From assembly GCF_026344135.1 (NCBI RefSeq), contig NZ_JAPKNA010000002.1:682001-746000 (forward strand): a stretch of DNA of 64,000 bases. Reading direction: 5' to 3'. Both the position numbers and the translations under genes were made by a program. The notes under the pieces are model-generated. The model did no database searches and was not told the origin of the DNA. It saw only the letters and a program-made list of their open reading frames with translations. Shown piece by piece: positions 17,773 to 26,929 of the stretch (within the stretch, counting starts at the first letter, position 1; every line of letters starts with the position of its first letter). The DNA is from Alcaligenes parafaecalis. GTDB lineage: Bacteria > Pseudomonadota > Gammaproteobacteria > Burkholderiales > Burkholderiaceae_B.

Positions 17773-17802
17773 AAAAAAAAACGGCCCCTGAAACCAGGGG
17801 CT
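17773..17802 (-). terminator. Rho-independent terminator for the leftward Bug/sulfatase unit
   Basis: Read on the minus strand, GCCCCTG and CAGGGGC form a seven-base-pair stem around a four-base loop, followed after CG by nine T. It lies 14 bases past the Bug receptor stop. Confidence 0.9.
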
Positions 17803-17815
17803 GTAATTCCAACAA

Positions 17816-18787
17816 TTACTGATCAGAGCGAATATTGTTATCCCGCACAATCTGCTCCCAGCGAGCACTACGCTGCTGCACCCATTGGGCTGGAGAAACC
17901 TTGGACGAATCGTAGGCTTGAATATCCAGCATCCGCAAAGTCTCGGCGGTGGAAGGGCGCTTCACGATATCGCTCAGCAAATCATTCCAAGCCTTGATCT
18001 TCTCGGGAGGCGAACCCTTGGTGGTGAACACCAGGTACGAGAAGCTTTCGTCAAAGTTTTCCAGACCTGGCAACTTTGCCTCAGCCAAAGTAGGAACCTC
18101 AGGCAGCAAAGGATTGCGCTTGCCGCCAGATGTTGCCAAGGGAGTCAGCAAACCCTCCTTGATCGGACCCAAAACACCAGCAATCGTCAGAAAGCCGCTG
18201 TCCAGACGCTCGCCATACATATCATTGACCACAGCGCTATTGCTGCGATACGGAATGTGATCCAGCTTGATGCCGCTATCTTGCGTCAGGGCCGACATCA
18301 TCAAATGCCCAGGTGAACCCATACCGGCGGAGCCGTAATTCATGGGCTTGGCACGTGCACGATCCAGAAACTCGGCAGGTGTGGTGATGCCAGTTTTGCT
18401 GGGAACCACCAGAACCTGGTCAAACGTCCCCAGTAAGGACACCAGCTCCAGGGACTCGCCAATCTTGAATTTGCTGTTGACGTAAATATGCGGATTGGCG
18501 GTGGCAACCGTATCCAGCGTCAACAGCAAGGTATTGCCGTCCGGCTTGGCGCGGCCCACCGCTTCAGCAGCAATTGTCCCTGCTGCACCGGCGCGGTTCT
18601 CTACCACAATCGTCTGGCCGGTAGTTTCAGTGGCCTCGCGGGCCAACATACGACCCAGGACATCCAGCGGGCCGCCTGCCACGGAACTGACCACAATCGT
18701 GGCCACCTCGGCACTCTGGACTGGCGTAGCCAAAGGTAAGATCAGCGCACAAATGCTTACTTTGCGCAGCAAGGAAAGGGTGGGCAT
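17816..18787 (-). CDS. Bug family (TctC-type) periplasmic substrate-binding protein
   Basis: A 323-residue secreted receptor with an N-terminal signal ending near TPVQSA. Bug-family features include the SSVAGGPLDVLGR loop, ENRAGAAGTIAAE, GRAKPDGNTLLL and LLPEVPTLAEAKLPG. It lies 37 bases downstream of the sulfatase on the same strand and is followed by a terminator, so the two form an operon. It probably captures the substrate or product of the sulfatase-like enzyme. No TctA/TctB membrane genes are nearby. Confidence 0.92.
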   Translation of the reverse strand: MPTLSLLRKVSICALILPLATPVQSAEVATIVVSSVAGGPLDVLGRMLAREATETTGQTIVVENRAGAAGTIAAEAVGRAKPDGNTLLLTLDTVATANPHIYVNSKFKIGESLELVSLLGTFDQVLVVPSKTGITTPAEFLDRARAKPMNYGSAGMGSPGHLMMSALTQDSGIKLDHIPYRSNSAVVNDMYGERLDSGFLTIAGVLGPIKEGLLTPLATSGGKRNPLLPEVPTLAEAKLPGLENFDESFSYLVFTTKGSPPEKIKAWNDLLSDIVKRPSTAETLRMLDIQAYDSSKVSPAQWVQQRSARWEQIVRDNNIRSDQ

Positions 18788-18824
18788 AGATGTCTCCAGA
18801 TTAGGGTAGTTAAAAGTATTCAGC

Positions 18825-20414
18825 TCACGCTATCGCCAGAGGTAGAGGGCTGGTTTCACTGTGAGCCATCATGGTATCGATCAATTGACACAAAAGCGTT
18901 GTTTTTAACGCCTGTGCATCCGGTTCGTCCCATAAATTATGTTGCTCCAGCGGATCAGCTTGCAGATCGTAAAGCTCACCAATCTGACCACCTTCATACA
19001 AGCTCAGACGATGCTGCTGCGTGACCAGCGAACGCAGCTTGGTGCGGATAGGTGTATTGAACAGCTTGCGCTGGTTTTCTTCCTCAATCAGTACACCCTT
19101 GCGCCAATCCACAGGCTCGTTCTGCATGACGTTCAGCAAGGAGCGGCCTTGAATGCCGTTGTAGGGCAACTGCCCCGCACGCTGCAAAACCGTAGGCGCG
19201 ACGTCAATGGTAGAACAGACCGCCGGGCTTGTACCTTGCGCTTTCGCATCCTGGGGGTCAAACCAGATAAAGGGGCTGCGAATAATGCTCTGGTAATGCA
19301 CAGGCCCTTTCAGCATCAACTGATGGTCGCCCATGAAGTCGCCATGGTCGCTCATGAATATGACGATGGTGTTTTCGGCCTGGCCCGTGTGCTCCAGATG
19401 GTCCAGAATGCGCCCGATCTCGGCATCAATATGCGTAATAGAACCGTAGTTCAAGGCAATTGCCTCGCGGGCTTCGCGCTCGGAGCAGGCAAACAGCGTC
19501 GGTGTGTGCTTGATAGCTTTGCCTTCATCACGCAACTGATGCAGCAATTGCAGATGGGCGGGCAGGGGATGCGGGCCCAGGTGGAAGGAGTCGGGCAGGC
19601 TGACCTCTTCAGGTTTGTACATGTCCCAGTACTGGCCGTGCGGGGTGAAGGGGTGATGCGGGTCCGGGAAGGAGCACTGAATAAAGAAAGGCTGTTGCTC
19701 CTGGGCATATTTGTCCAGCACTGCGCGGGTGCGCTCACCAATCCAGGCCGTGGTGCTGTACTCTTCTGGCACACGGGTGCGCCAGGCTTGGCCAATCCGG
19801 CTTAATTCGTAGTCTGGCGTCGGGATGGCGTTTTCAGGGCCGGACAAGGCGGCGATCTCGGGGTGTTCGTCCTGCAACCAGCGGCCGTAATCGCCCCAGA
19901 CCTGATCGCCGTGATCAATGGCCAGGTCTACATGCTCGTAGCCGTAGAAAGGCAGTTGCACGCCGTGATCTGCGCGATCTCGCCACCATTGGCCGCATTC
20001 CTGACCGTAGTCATTGGTCGGCAAGGGCGGGCGGGCTTCGCCTTGGGTGGGAGGATCATCCGGGCGTGGATACAGCGGTGGAGTATCCGTAATGTTTTGC
20101 AAGTGTGCTTTGCCCACCAGGGCCGTACTCCAGCCCGCCTGACGCAGGACATCCACAAAGGTGCTGGAGTCCAGCGGCAGGGGCACCCCGTTGTGACGGG
20201 CGCCGTGTACCGATGGCATGCGGCCTGTCATCAAGGACGCGCGATTTGGCATGCAGATGGGGGTGGCGACGTAAAATCGATCAGCACTCCAACCGCGAGC
20301 CGCTAAAGCATCCAGATTGGGCGTTTTTACTTCTTTATTGCCATAGCAAGCTAAATGGTCAGCGCGGAGCTGATCCGCAATAATCAATAAAAAATTGGGT
20401 ACTGATTGAGACAT
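18825..20414 (-). CDS. Sulfatase-family hydrolase (sulfatase / phosphonate monoester hydrolase type)
   Basis: A 529-residue alkaline-phosphatase-superfamily enzyme. The motif CMPNR places Cys54 in the C-x-P-x-R signature, where cysteine is converted to formylglycine. Metal-binding segments IIADQLRADH near the start and FMSDHGDFMGDH further on are present. No signal peptide is evident, so it appears cytoplasmic. Length and sequence style also fit phosphonate monoester hydrolases, which share this signature, so the substrate class is open. It is first in an operon with the Bug receptor and divergent from a LysR gene 106 bases away. Confidence 0.88.
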   Translation of the reverse strand: MSQSVPNFLLIIADQLRADHLACYGNKEVKTPNLDALAARGWSADRFYVATPICMPNRASLMTGRMPSVHGARHNGVPLPLDSSTFVDVLRQAGWSTALVGKAHLQNITDTPPLYPRPDDPPTQGEARPPLPTNDYGQECGQWWRDRADHGVQLPFYGYEHVDLAIDHGDQVWGDYGRWLQDEHPEIAALSGPENAIPTPDYELSRIGQAWRTRVPEEYSTTAWIGERTRAVLDKYAQEQQPFFIQCSFPDPHHPFTPHGQYWDMYKPEEVSLPDSFHLGPHPLPAHLQLLHQLRDEGKAIKHTPTLFACSEREAREAIALNYGSITHIDAEIGRILDHLEHTGQAENTIVIFMSDHGDFMGDHQLMLKGPVHYQSIIRSPFIWFDPQDAKAQGTSPAVCSTIDVAPTVLQRAGQLPYNGIQGRSLLNVMQNEPVDWRKGVLIEEENQRKLFNTPIRTKLRSLVTQQHRLSLYEGGQIGELYDLQADPLEQHNLWDEPDAQALKTTLLCQLIDTMMAHSETSPLPLAIA

Positions 20415-20488
20415 GAAGTGCCTATTTTGTAGCTTTGGGTATCCCCATTATGGAAGCAGTAGCCATAATGTTAAATTGAATAACTAGC

Positions 20489-20502
20489 AGGTATATATAC
20501 CT
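20489..20502. promoter_or_regulatory. Palindrome in the sulfatase/LysR divergent promoter
   Basis: AGGTATATATACCT is a perfect 14-base palindrome 19 bases before the LysR start. A partial repeat (TATAGGTA) follows within the next 14 bases. LysR proteins typically bind T-N11-A palindromes between themselves and the divergent target, so this is a candidate autoregulatory operator. Confidence 0.5.
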
Positions 20503-20520
20503 CTTTCATATAGGTAAGTC

Positions 20521-21435
20521 ATGAGCTGGAGTGAACGCATTCGCTTAAAGCATCTGCAGGTTTTAATTCGTTTGTGCGAACAGAAAAGCATGAGCGATGT
20601 GGCCCGGCAGTCCAATATGACTCAGCCAGCCTTGTCAAAATGGCTCAAGGACTTTGAAGACAATATAGGCATGCCTTTATTCGAGCGCCATGCTCGCGGT
20701 ATTGAGCCTTTGCCAGCCGCCTTGGCGCTGGTGGCTCAGGCCCAAGGGGTGCTCAATCGTCTGGACCGCATGAATGCGACGCTGGAGCAATACCGGCAAG
20801 GTTTTCGTCAGCAATTTACCCTGGGTATTTCGCCTATGGTGGCTGCGGTTTATTTACCGCAGTTGCTGGTGTATTTGCATGAGCGCGATCCGCAATGCCA
20901 TATCCGTATTCAGGAAGGGACGCTGGATATTCTGAGCCGCAATCTGGAGCAGGGTGAACTGGATCTGGTTATTGGCCGTGTAGATGAGGCAGGCCGTAAT
21001 CCGGCAATGGCCTATTTGCCGCTGGGCATGGTGCCTTTGGGCGTGGCGGCGTGCCGCAAGCATCCTTTGGCACAGCAAGATGAAGTTACCTGGGAACAGA
21101 CACTGGATTACCCCTGGATTCTGCCACCGCGAAACAGCCCGATGCGGCGCAGTTTTGAATTGAGTCTGGATGCCAAGGGTTTGCCGTATCCCACCTGTGC
21201 GATTGAGTCCGCCTACGCACATACGAATGCCCGTGTTGCCGTAGATAGCCACTTTTTAGTGCCGATGACGCGCAGCATGGTGCCGGTTTACCCGGAGTTA
21301 TGTATTTTGGAATTGGACTGGAGCGACCCGCGCTTGCACGGTCAGCTTGGTCTGTTGTGGCGCCCGCAAGATTCGGGCGAACCGATGTTGGAAGAGGTAA
21401 TTAGCTGGATGAGCAAACAAGCTCAAGCAACGTGA
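20521..21435 (+). CDS. LysR family transcriptional regulator
   Basis: A 304-residue regulator. The winged helix at the N terminus contains MSDVARQSNMTQPALSKWLKD, and the C-terminal two thirds is the periplasmic-receptor-like effector domain. It is divergent from the sulfatase/Bug operon, the usual place for a LysR activator of that operon. The sequence resembles the GbpR/aromatic-binding subgroup in its N-terminal ERIRLKHLQVLIRL segment, but the effector is not predictable. Confidence 0.92.
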   Translation: MSWSERIRLKHLQVLIRLCEQKSMSDVARQSNMTQPALSKWLKDFEDNIGMPLFERHARGIEPLPAALALVAQAQGVLNRLDRMNATLEQYRQGFRQQFTLGISPMVAAVYLPQLLVYLHERDPQCHIRIQEGTLDILSRNLEQGELDLVIGRVDEAGRNPAMAYLPLGMVPLGVAACRKHPLAQQDEVTWEQTLDYPWILPPRNSPMRRSFELSLDAKGLPYPTCAIESAYAHTNARVAVDSHFLVPMTRSMVPVYPELCILELDWSDPRLHGQLGLLWRPQDSGEPMLEEVISWMSKQAQAT

Positions 21436-21443
21436 TTGTAAGT

Positions 21444-21467
21444 CAGGGTCAGCGCCTGCTGACCCTG
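21444..21467. terminator. 10-bp hairpin after the LysR gene
   Basis: CAGGGTCAGC and GCTGACCCTG form a perfect stem with a four-base loop just after the LysR stop. No T-run follows, so it may be a 3' stability structure or a weak terminator. Confidence 0.5.
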
Positions 21468-21550
21468 AAAGAATTGACAGCTTGTTTTTCAAACTCATGT
21501 AACTAAAAATTGCCGATATGTTACTTTGTTTCTTCTAAGCGAATTGATTG

Positions 21551-22663
21551 ATGGGAACAATCCTGGAAGGCTGGAAAAACTTGCAAGCGATCAGTATTAG
21601 CTCGGTGCGCGACACGCTGAGCGGGAAATATCATTCACGCGACTTCATACATGCCCGAATGGAGTATTTGCGTAGTCGCGTCATCCTGGTTGGTTTGCTG
21701 TTTGCCTTGCTCACCCCCCTTTGGACCTTGATGGATTGGCTGGTCTTGCCCAGTTGGCCCGCCCACTTGATGGCGGTGCGTGTCTTAAGTCTGGGTGGTC
21801 TGATCTTGTGTGTGTGGCTGGCTTTTAATGGCCATCAGCGCATTACTCGCATTTATGTTTTAAGTGGCCTGGTCTTTATTTTGCCAGCCTCTTTTTATGC
21901 GTATATGTTGCTGACCCTGGCGGGGGCCGGGCATTACGTGGTGCTGGGTTATGGCTTTATTCCTTTCTTGTTGGTGGCAACCTTAAGCATTTTCCCCTTT
22001 ACCTTGCTGGAATCCGCTTTGGTGGGGGGCGCCTTGATTGCTCTGCAGGTACTGGCCAGTGTCAGTTCGGGAACCTGGCTAAGCATGAAAGGCTTGCAGG
22101 ATCTTTGGCTCTTGAGCGCCTTGCTGGTGGTGGCTTTGACGGCCAATTATTTCCACTTGGGGCTTTTGCTGCGTTTGTACCGACAAGCCACGCACGATAC
22201 CTTGACGGGTTTGTTGAACCGGGGCGCCTTAAGCCGTCAACTGGGGCAGGGGGCGGCGCAGGAGAGCTTGCACGTTCTGATGGTGGATCTGGATCACTTC
22301 AAGCAGATCAACGATACCCACGGCCATTCGGTGGGGGATGAGGTCCTGATGCGTACCGCCTCTTTACTCAGGGCGCACCTGGGACCGGATGATCTGGCCG
22401 CGCGCTATGGCGGCGAGGAGTTTGTCCTGATTCTGGCAGGCCGCAAGGATGAGCAGGCCTTGAGTTTTGCCCGCTTGCTCTTGCAACAGGTTCAGGCGCA
22501 GACGTTTTATAACCATGATCGAGAGTCTTTCCAGATCACAGCCAGCATGGGCCTGGCCTTGTGTCAGCCCGGCCAGCTTATTGAGGATGTGTTGATGCAG
22601 GCGGACCAGCGTTTGTATCAAGCCAAACGTGCCGGTCGTAATCAGGTGGTGGCACAGGATTGA
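21551..22663 (+). CDS. Membrane-bound diguanylate cyclase (GGDEF)
   Basis: A 370-residue protein. About six hydrophobic helices occupy residues 40-200, followed by a GGDEF domain (about 210-370) with DHFKQINDTHGHSVGD and the active-site motif GGEEF at 287-291. It would make cyclic di-GMP from two GTP at the membrane. No RxxD inhibitory site is seen just before GGEEF, suggesting no product inhibition through that site. The ATG at 21551 is preferred to the TTG at 21548. A PilZ protein that could respond to this messenger is encoded at 45649. Confidence 0.93.
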   Translation: MGTILEGWKNLQAISISSVRDTLSGKYHSRDFIHARMEYLRSRVILVGLLFALLTPLWTLMDWLVLPSWPAHLMAVRVLSLGGLILCVWLAFNGHQRITRIYVLSGLVFILPASFYAYMLLTLAGAGHYVVLGYGFIPFLLVATLSIFPFTLLESALVGGALIALQVLASVSSGTWLSMKGLQDLWLLSALLVVALTANYFHLGLLLRLYRQATHDTLTGLLNRGALSRQLGQGAAQESLHVLMVDLDHFKQINDTHGHSVGDEVLMRTASLLRAHLGPDDLAARYGGEEFVLILAGRKDEQALSFARLLLQQVQAQTFYNHDRESFQITASMGLALCQPGQLIEDVLMQADQRLYQAKRAGRNQVVAQD

Positions 22664-22685
22664 GCCTTGCTGGCAGATCAAAAAG

Positions 22686-22724
22686 AAACGGGGCCTGGAG
22701 CGCTAAACGCTTCAGGCCCCGTTT
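22686..22724. terminator. Bidirectional terminator between cyclase and acylase genes
   Basis: AAACGGGGCCTG (22686-22697) pairs with CAGGCCCCGTTT (22713-22724), with a smaller GAGCG/CGCTTC stem inside. It lies between convergent genes and has A/T-rich flanks on both sides. Confidence 0.85.
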
Positions 22725-22736
22725 TCTACTGGTGGC

Positions 22737-25169
22737 TTAGTAGCGCAGGGTCTTGCTGTCCTGGCTGGCCTTGTCTATGTCCTGAGCGCTAATGGCTTCG
22801 CTCTTGCATTTGAAAGCAGCAAACATCTCAAGCTGATCCGAGTGATGCGCGTCTGCTTCGCCTTTGGGGTTGATGAAACCGCTTTGCCCCGGCGCCATGA
22901 CCGAGCACATGCGCACGCCTGTCGGGTCCAGCACGTACTGGAAGCGGGCGCTGCCGGTGTTCAGATAGGGCAGGATGCGGCGTTCGTGTGCCGGGTCGGA
23001 CCACGGCACGCCAATCGCATTGCGCGCTGCAAACAACATGGAGATGGCGGGGGCACGCCATTGCTGCGCTTGCGCACCCTGCGATTTTTGCAGCGATGCC
23101 GCAGCCTGCTCCAGTGCATCCAGCACCAGTTCCTGGGCAGGACGTCCTTGCAGGAAATCAATTGTCTGCGGCACGCCCGCAGCCGGCCCCTGGATAGCGT
23201 TCCAGATCAGTTTGGCAGCGGCAGCAGGCTGGGCGCTGCGTGGGTCATCCACGGCGGGGTACAGGCTCTGCGTGTAGTTGTTGTAGACGCTGTCGGGCAG
23301 ACGGCCTTTCAGAAACACCGGTACGGCTGCTTGCATCCAGGCCTGCATGACGGCGGGTGCACTGCCTTCGTAGTGTTTGCTATCGCTGGCTACTTGCAGC
23401 TTGTAGTCCCAACCTTTTAGCTGCTCGGCAGCCTGACGGGCCAAGGCACTGGCGCGTGGCAGCTTGGCAGCTTCCTGGATGATGGAGGCGAAGTAACGCG
23501 CATTCAGGTCGGAACGTGCTCCCAGGGAATCAATACCCCAGATTTCCTGGTCGCTGAGGCGTTGCTTGGCTTGCAGCGGTGCCAGCAGTTCCTGCACACG
23601 GTCCACATACGAGAAGTTGGAGTTGTCGGCCAGCAAAGCGCCAAAGGCCTTGTTGTTCCAGCTAGCGATATAGCCTTGCTGCGGGTTCAGCACTTTGGGG
23701 TTGTGATCAAAGCTCAGGAAGCCTTGCCATTCCATGCTGCCATCGCCGCTTGCGGGAAACTGGATGGCCTGGCTGGCAGGGCGCTGTGGCAAGAGGCCAA
23801 GGGCAGCGGCACCGATATTGTTTTTGGTATCGGCATAGAACCAGGTAATGGACGCGCTGACGCGTGCGGCCTGGGCCATGAATTGATCCCAGTTCTTGGC
23901 CTTGGCTGCATGTGCCCAGCCCAGCAGCGTTTCAATTTCTCGGCCTTCCCAGGTACGGCGGTTGGCGTAGGCGGTGTTGTTCTTCTTGTCCCAACTGCTG
24001 ACGTAGCCTTGAGCCGCGCGGTAAACGTCCAGCATCACATCGTCCTGGCCGCGCACTTTGATGCGTACCTGCTTATGCTCCATGGGGCGCCAGGCATTGT
24101 TGTACCAGTAGCTGTGCGGGTCACCTTCTTTCAGGCGCAGTTGGTACACATCATTGGTGTCCAGCGAGCCCACCGTGGAGCCCCAGGCAATCTGGCCATT
24201 GGTGCCGAACAAAATAGCGGGCAGGGCAACGGCGGTGCTGCCGGTCAGGTCATAGCCTGCGCCGTGCAGGCCGACGCTATAGGTAATGGATGGGGTGTAC
24301 CAGCCTTGTTGCGGGCCGTTGTACAGCACGGCGTGGCCGTGAGTTGTCTTTTCCGGGCCCAGCAGCCAGGCATTGCTGGCGGTAGGCGTGCCTGCGGCGA
24401 CGGTTGGGCCAAGGGCGATGGATTGCTTATGCAAATAGTCCTGTGCGGCTTGTGAGGACAGGGCCTGCAAATGTGTAGGCAAGTCGGCCAGTGCGGTCTT
24501 GGCGTCAGGCTGCGGAATGATGGTGGGGGCGGTGGGGTCGTTCAGCCAGCGCAATTGCTTGTAGAGCTGTTCGCCTCGTTCTGCACCCTGGTCTGCCTTC
24601 AAGGTTTCCAGCAGATTCAGGTTGGCCACTTCTGCTGTACCGGCAAAGAAGCGATTCAGAATCAGGCCCACCCAGACCATGGCAATATCTTCGGGCTGCC
24701 ACTCAGAAGGCTCAAAACCTTTGTCCAGAAACTCCTTGGGCATCAGGGTATCGCGCTGCGCTTTCACCTCGCGCACGCGCTGGGTAAAGCCAGCGGCATA
24801 GCCCTCAAACATGGCCCGGTCTTCTTTGGACAGTGCGGCCAATTGCTTGCGGATGGAGTCCGGGTCGATATTGTTGTGGGTGACTTTATCCAGCTCCAGG
24901 AAATCCGCTCCCAGAACCTCGGCAACCGTTCCCCAGCCAGAGCGCTTGGCAATTTCCATCTGGTACAGACGATCTGTAGCGACGGCATAGGCGTAGCCAT
25001 AAAACAGGCCATAGGTGCTGTCAGCATAGATATGCGGCGTGCCATAGCTGTCGCGCTTGATGGTGACGCTGCGCTCACTTACGGGGGCGCTGGCACAGGC
25101 GGCCAGCAAGACGCTGGTGGTCAACACGCTAAGGGTCAGTCGGGATGGGAAGCGACGGGGGAAAGTCAA
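22737..25169 (-). CDS. Penicillin-acylase family Ntn hydrolase, predicted lipoprotein
   Basis: An 810-residue precursor like penicillin G acylases: a signal segment, an alpha chain, a spacer, then the beta chain starting at Ser265 in TASNAWLL, the expected autocatalytic cleavage site and N-terminal nucleophile. Further family segments include GYGY-like YGYAYAVATDRLYQME, GLHGAGYDL, LFGTNGQIAWG and GDGSMEW. The signal ends in LLAAC, a lipobox, so the protein may be lipid-anchored. The start is TTG at 25169, supported by GAGGAG eight bases upstream. Substrate could be a beta-lactam side chain, an acyl-homoserine lactone or another amide. It resembles but is clearly diverged from the known Alcaligenes faecalis enzyme as I recall it. 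Confidence 0.9.
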   Translation of the reverse strand: MTFPRRFPSRLTLSVLTTSVLLAACASAPVSERSVTIKRDSYGTPHIYADSTYGLFYGYAYAVATDRLYQMEIAKRSGWGTVAEVLGADFLELDKVTHNNIDPDSIRKQLAALSKEDRAMFEGYAAGFTQRVREVKAQRDTLMPKEFLDKGFEPSEWQPEDIAMVWVGLILNRFFAGTAEVANLNLLETLKADQGAERGEQLYKQLRWLNDPTAPTIIPQPDAKTALADLPTHLQALSSQAAQDYLHKQSIALGPTVAAGTPTASNAWLLGPEKTTHGHAVLYNGPQQGWYTPSITYSVGLHGAGYDLTGSTAVALPAILFGTNGQIAWGSTVGSLDTNDVYQLRLKEGDPHSYWYNNAWRPMEHKQVRIKVRGQDDVMLDVYRAAQGYVSSWDKKNNTAYANRRTWEGREIETLLGWAHAAKAKNWDQFMAQAARVSASITWFYADTKNNIGAAALGLLPQRPASQAIQFPASGDGSMEWQGFLSFDHNPKVLNPQQGYIASWNNKAFGALLADNSNFSYVDRVQELLAPLQAKQRLSDQEIWGIDSLGARSDLNARYFASIIQEAAKLPRASALARQAAEQLKGWDYKLQVASDSKHYEGSAPAVMQAWMQAAVPVFLKGRLPDSVYNNYTQSLYPAVDDPRSAQPAAAAKLIWNAIQGPAAGVPQTIDFLQGRPAQELVLDALEQAAASLQKSQGAQAQQWRAPAISMLFAARNAIGVPWSDPAHERRILPYLNTGSARFQYVLDPTGVRMCSVMAPGQSGFINPKGEADAHHSDQLEMFAAFKCKSEAISAQDIDKASQDSKTLRY

Positions 25170-25644
25170 AATCTGGTCTCCTCAAGAGTAGCCGTGGGGG
25201 GCTACCGTTTTTTTATCTCTTGAGAATATAACGTCAAAGTTCTTTAGGTTTTGATATTTCCAGGTGAAACCTTCTAGAGGATTTCCCCAGTACAAAAGCG
25301 GCTTGCCGGATATGATGGAGCAGTTTATGAAATCCATGATTCGGCGCGTGCAGGAACCAGGCGGGGTGGTAGCGTTTTAATCTTTGGGCTTATTAAGTGT
25401 AGTCACTGTATATCTGTGCTTTCTCTCTTTCCAGGCTATCAACTTTTTCTGCTCATTTTTTCTTGATCTCCTTGCTTTAATGGCTTTCTGTGTGGCTTGT
25501 TGTGCTTTATGTTTAAAGTGTTCAAGGGTATATCCCTAGGTCTTGGCCGATTTACTCGCAAAAATACCATGTGTACACTTTAAATCACTAAAACAAGACA
25601 AGTCGCTGAGTCGTGTTTCGCGTCACAAGCCCACGGAGAAGACA
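25170..25644. other. 475-base divergent intergenic region
   Basis: It separates the acylase from the Liv-type importer. I see an AT-rich promoter-like stretch at 25380-25560 and the GTGTACAC palindrome at 25571. A short open stretch at 25270-25380 has no recognisable product. No RNA motif was recognised. Confidence 0.6.
25571..25578. promoter_or_regulatory. GTGTACAC palindrome before the Liv-type importer
   Basis: The palindrome is embedded in ATGTGTACACTTTAAAT and lies 67 bases before the receptor start. The right half, TACACTTTAA, is shared with the site at 34591 upstream of the nicotinate dehydrogenase genes. A common regulator is inferred, not shown. Confidence 0.45.
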
Positions 25645-26862
25645 ATGAATAAGACATTTGCAGGGGTAGCACTGGCTGGAACAATGATGTTGCAAACCTT
25701 GGGGGCCACCGCTGCCGCCGAGGGGGTGATCAAGATTGGGGAACTCAACAGCTATAAATCCCAACCGGCCTTTTTGGGGCCGTACCGGAACGGGATGGAA
25801 CTGGCCGTAGAGCAAATCAACCAAGCCGGGGGAATTCACGGCAAGCAATTGCAGTTGATCATCAAGGATGACAACTCCAACCCCGGCGATGCGGTACGCG
25901 CTGCCGAGGAATTGATCTCGCGTGACAAAGTGGATGTGCTGACCGGGACCTTCTTGTCCAATATCGGTCTGGCCATTACCGACTTCGCCAAACACAAAAA
26001 AGTATTCTTTCTGGCCAGCGAGCCTTTGACCGACAAGATTGTCTGGGCCGATGGCAATCGCTACACCTTCCGCCTTCGCAACTCCACCTATATGCAAGTG
26101 GCCATGCTGGTGCCCGAAGCCGTCAAGCTGAACAAGAAGCGCTGGGCAATTGTGTACCCCAACTACGAGTATGGTCAGTCGGCCGTCGCCACTTTCAAGA
26201 CCTTGATGAAAGAAGCTCAGCCCGATATCGAGTTCGTGGCTGAACAGGCCACGCCGCTGGGCAAGGTCGATGCTGGTGCTGTGGTGCAGGCTTTGTCCGA
26301 AGCCAAACCTGATGCCGTCTTCAACGTGCTGTTCGCCTCTGATCTGGCCCGCCTGGTTCGTGCTGGTAACCAGCGTCAATTCTTCGGCCCTGCCATGCCG
26401 GTTGTCAGCATGTTGACGGGGGAACCGGAGTATCTGGACCCCTTGGGTGAAGAAACACCAGAAGGCTGGATTGTCACCGGCTACCCTTGGTACGCCATTG
26501 ACACGCCCGAGCACAATGCCTTTCTGAAAGCCTATCAGGACAAGTACAAAGAGCATCCACGCCTGGGTACGATTATTGGCTACAGCACCATTGTGTCGAT
26601 TGCCGCTGGTATTGAAAAAGCCGGTTCTACCGACACGGAAGCCATGATCAAAGCGTTCCGTGGTCTGGATGTGGTCACGCCGTTTGGCCCCATCACGTAC
26701 CGCACGCAAGATCAGCAATCCACGCAGGGGGCCTATGTGGGTGTGCTGGCCAAGCAGGACGGCAAGGGCATCATGACCAATATCCGTTATGCCGATGGCA
26801 AAGATGTACAGCCTACGGATGAGCAAGTCAGCCAGTGGCGTCCTGCCGCGGCCAATCAATAA
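25645..26862 (+). CDS. Liv-type ABC transporter substrate-binding protein
   Basis: A 405-residue periplasmic receptor of the type I branched-chain amino acid/amide family. The signal peptide ends near GATAAA. It has the opening IKIGELNSYKSQPAFLGPY, then NQAGGIHGKQLQLIIKDDNS and VLTGTFLSNIGLA, as in LivK-like proteins. The ATG at 25645 follows GGAGAAG; a longer frame to 25543 would lack a signal at its N terminus. It leads a four-gene operon. Several such systems in Burkholderiales carry aromatic acids or amides, so nicotinate or a related acid is possible given the downstream genes. Confidence 0.92.
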   Translation: MNKTFAGVALAGTMMLQTLGATAAAEGVIKIGELNSYKSQPAFLGPYRNGMELAVEQINQAGGIHGKQLQLIIKDDNSNPGDAVRAAEELISRDKVDVLTGTFLSNIGLAITDFAKHKKVFFLASEPLTDKIVWADGNRYTFRLRNSTYMQVAMLVPEAVKLNKKRWAIVYPNYEYGQSAVATFKTLMKEAQPDIEFVAEQATPLGKVDAGAVVQALSEAKPDAVFNVLFASDLARLVRAGNQRQFFGPAMPVVSMLTGEPEYLDPLGEETPEGWIVTGYPWYAIDTPEHNAFLKAYQDKYKEHPRLGTIIGYSTIVSIAAGIEKAGSTDTEAMIKAFRGLDVVTPFGPITYRTQDQQSTQGAYVGVLAKQDGKGIMTNIRYADGKDVQPTDEQVSQWRPAAANQ

Positions 26863-26888
26863 TTCCAAGAACGCAGTATTTCGTAGAT

Positions 26889-26908
26889 CGGCGCGCCGTG
26901 TGGCGCGC
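26889..26908 (+). promoter_or_regulatory. GC-rich intercistronic hairpin
   Basis: GGCGCGCC, a four-base GTGT loop, then GGCGCGCC again form a very stable stem between the receptor and permease genes. Such structures usually protect the upstream receptor message and reduce expression of the membrane genes. No T-run follows. Confidence 0.7.
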
Positions 26909-26929
26909 CACTTCTGACGCGAGGCAGTA

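Noticed and set aside
25270..25380. Short open stretch ending in a stop at 25380, possibly a gene remnant
   Set aside because: About 37 codons, no family recognised and no ribosome site; it could be chance.
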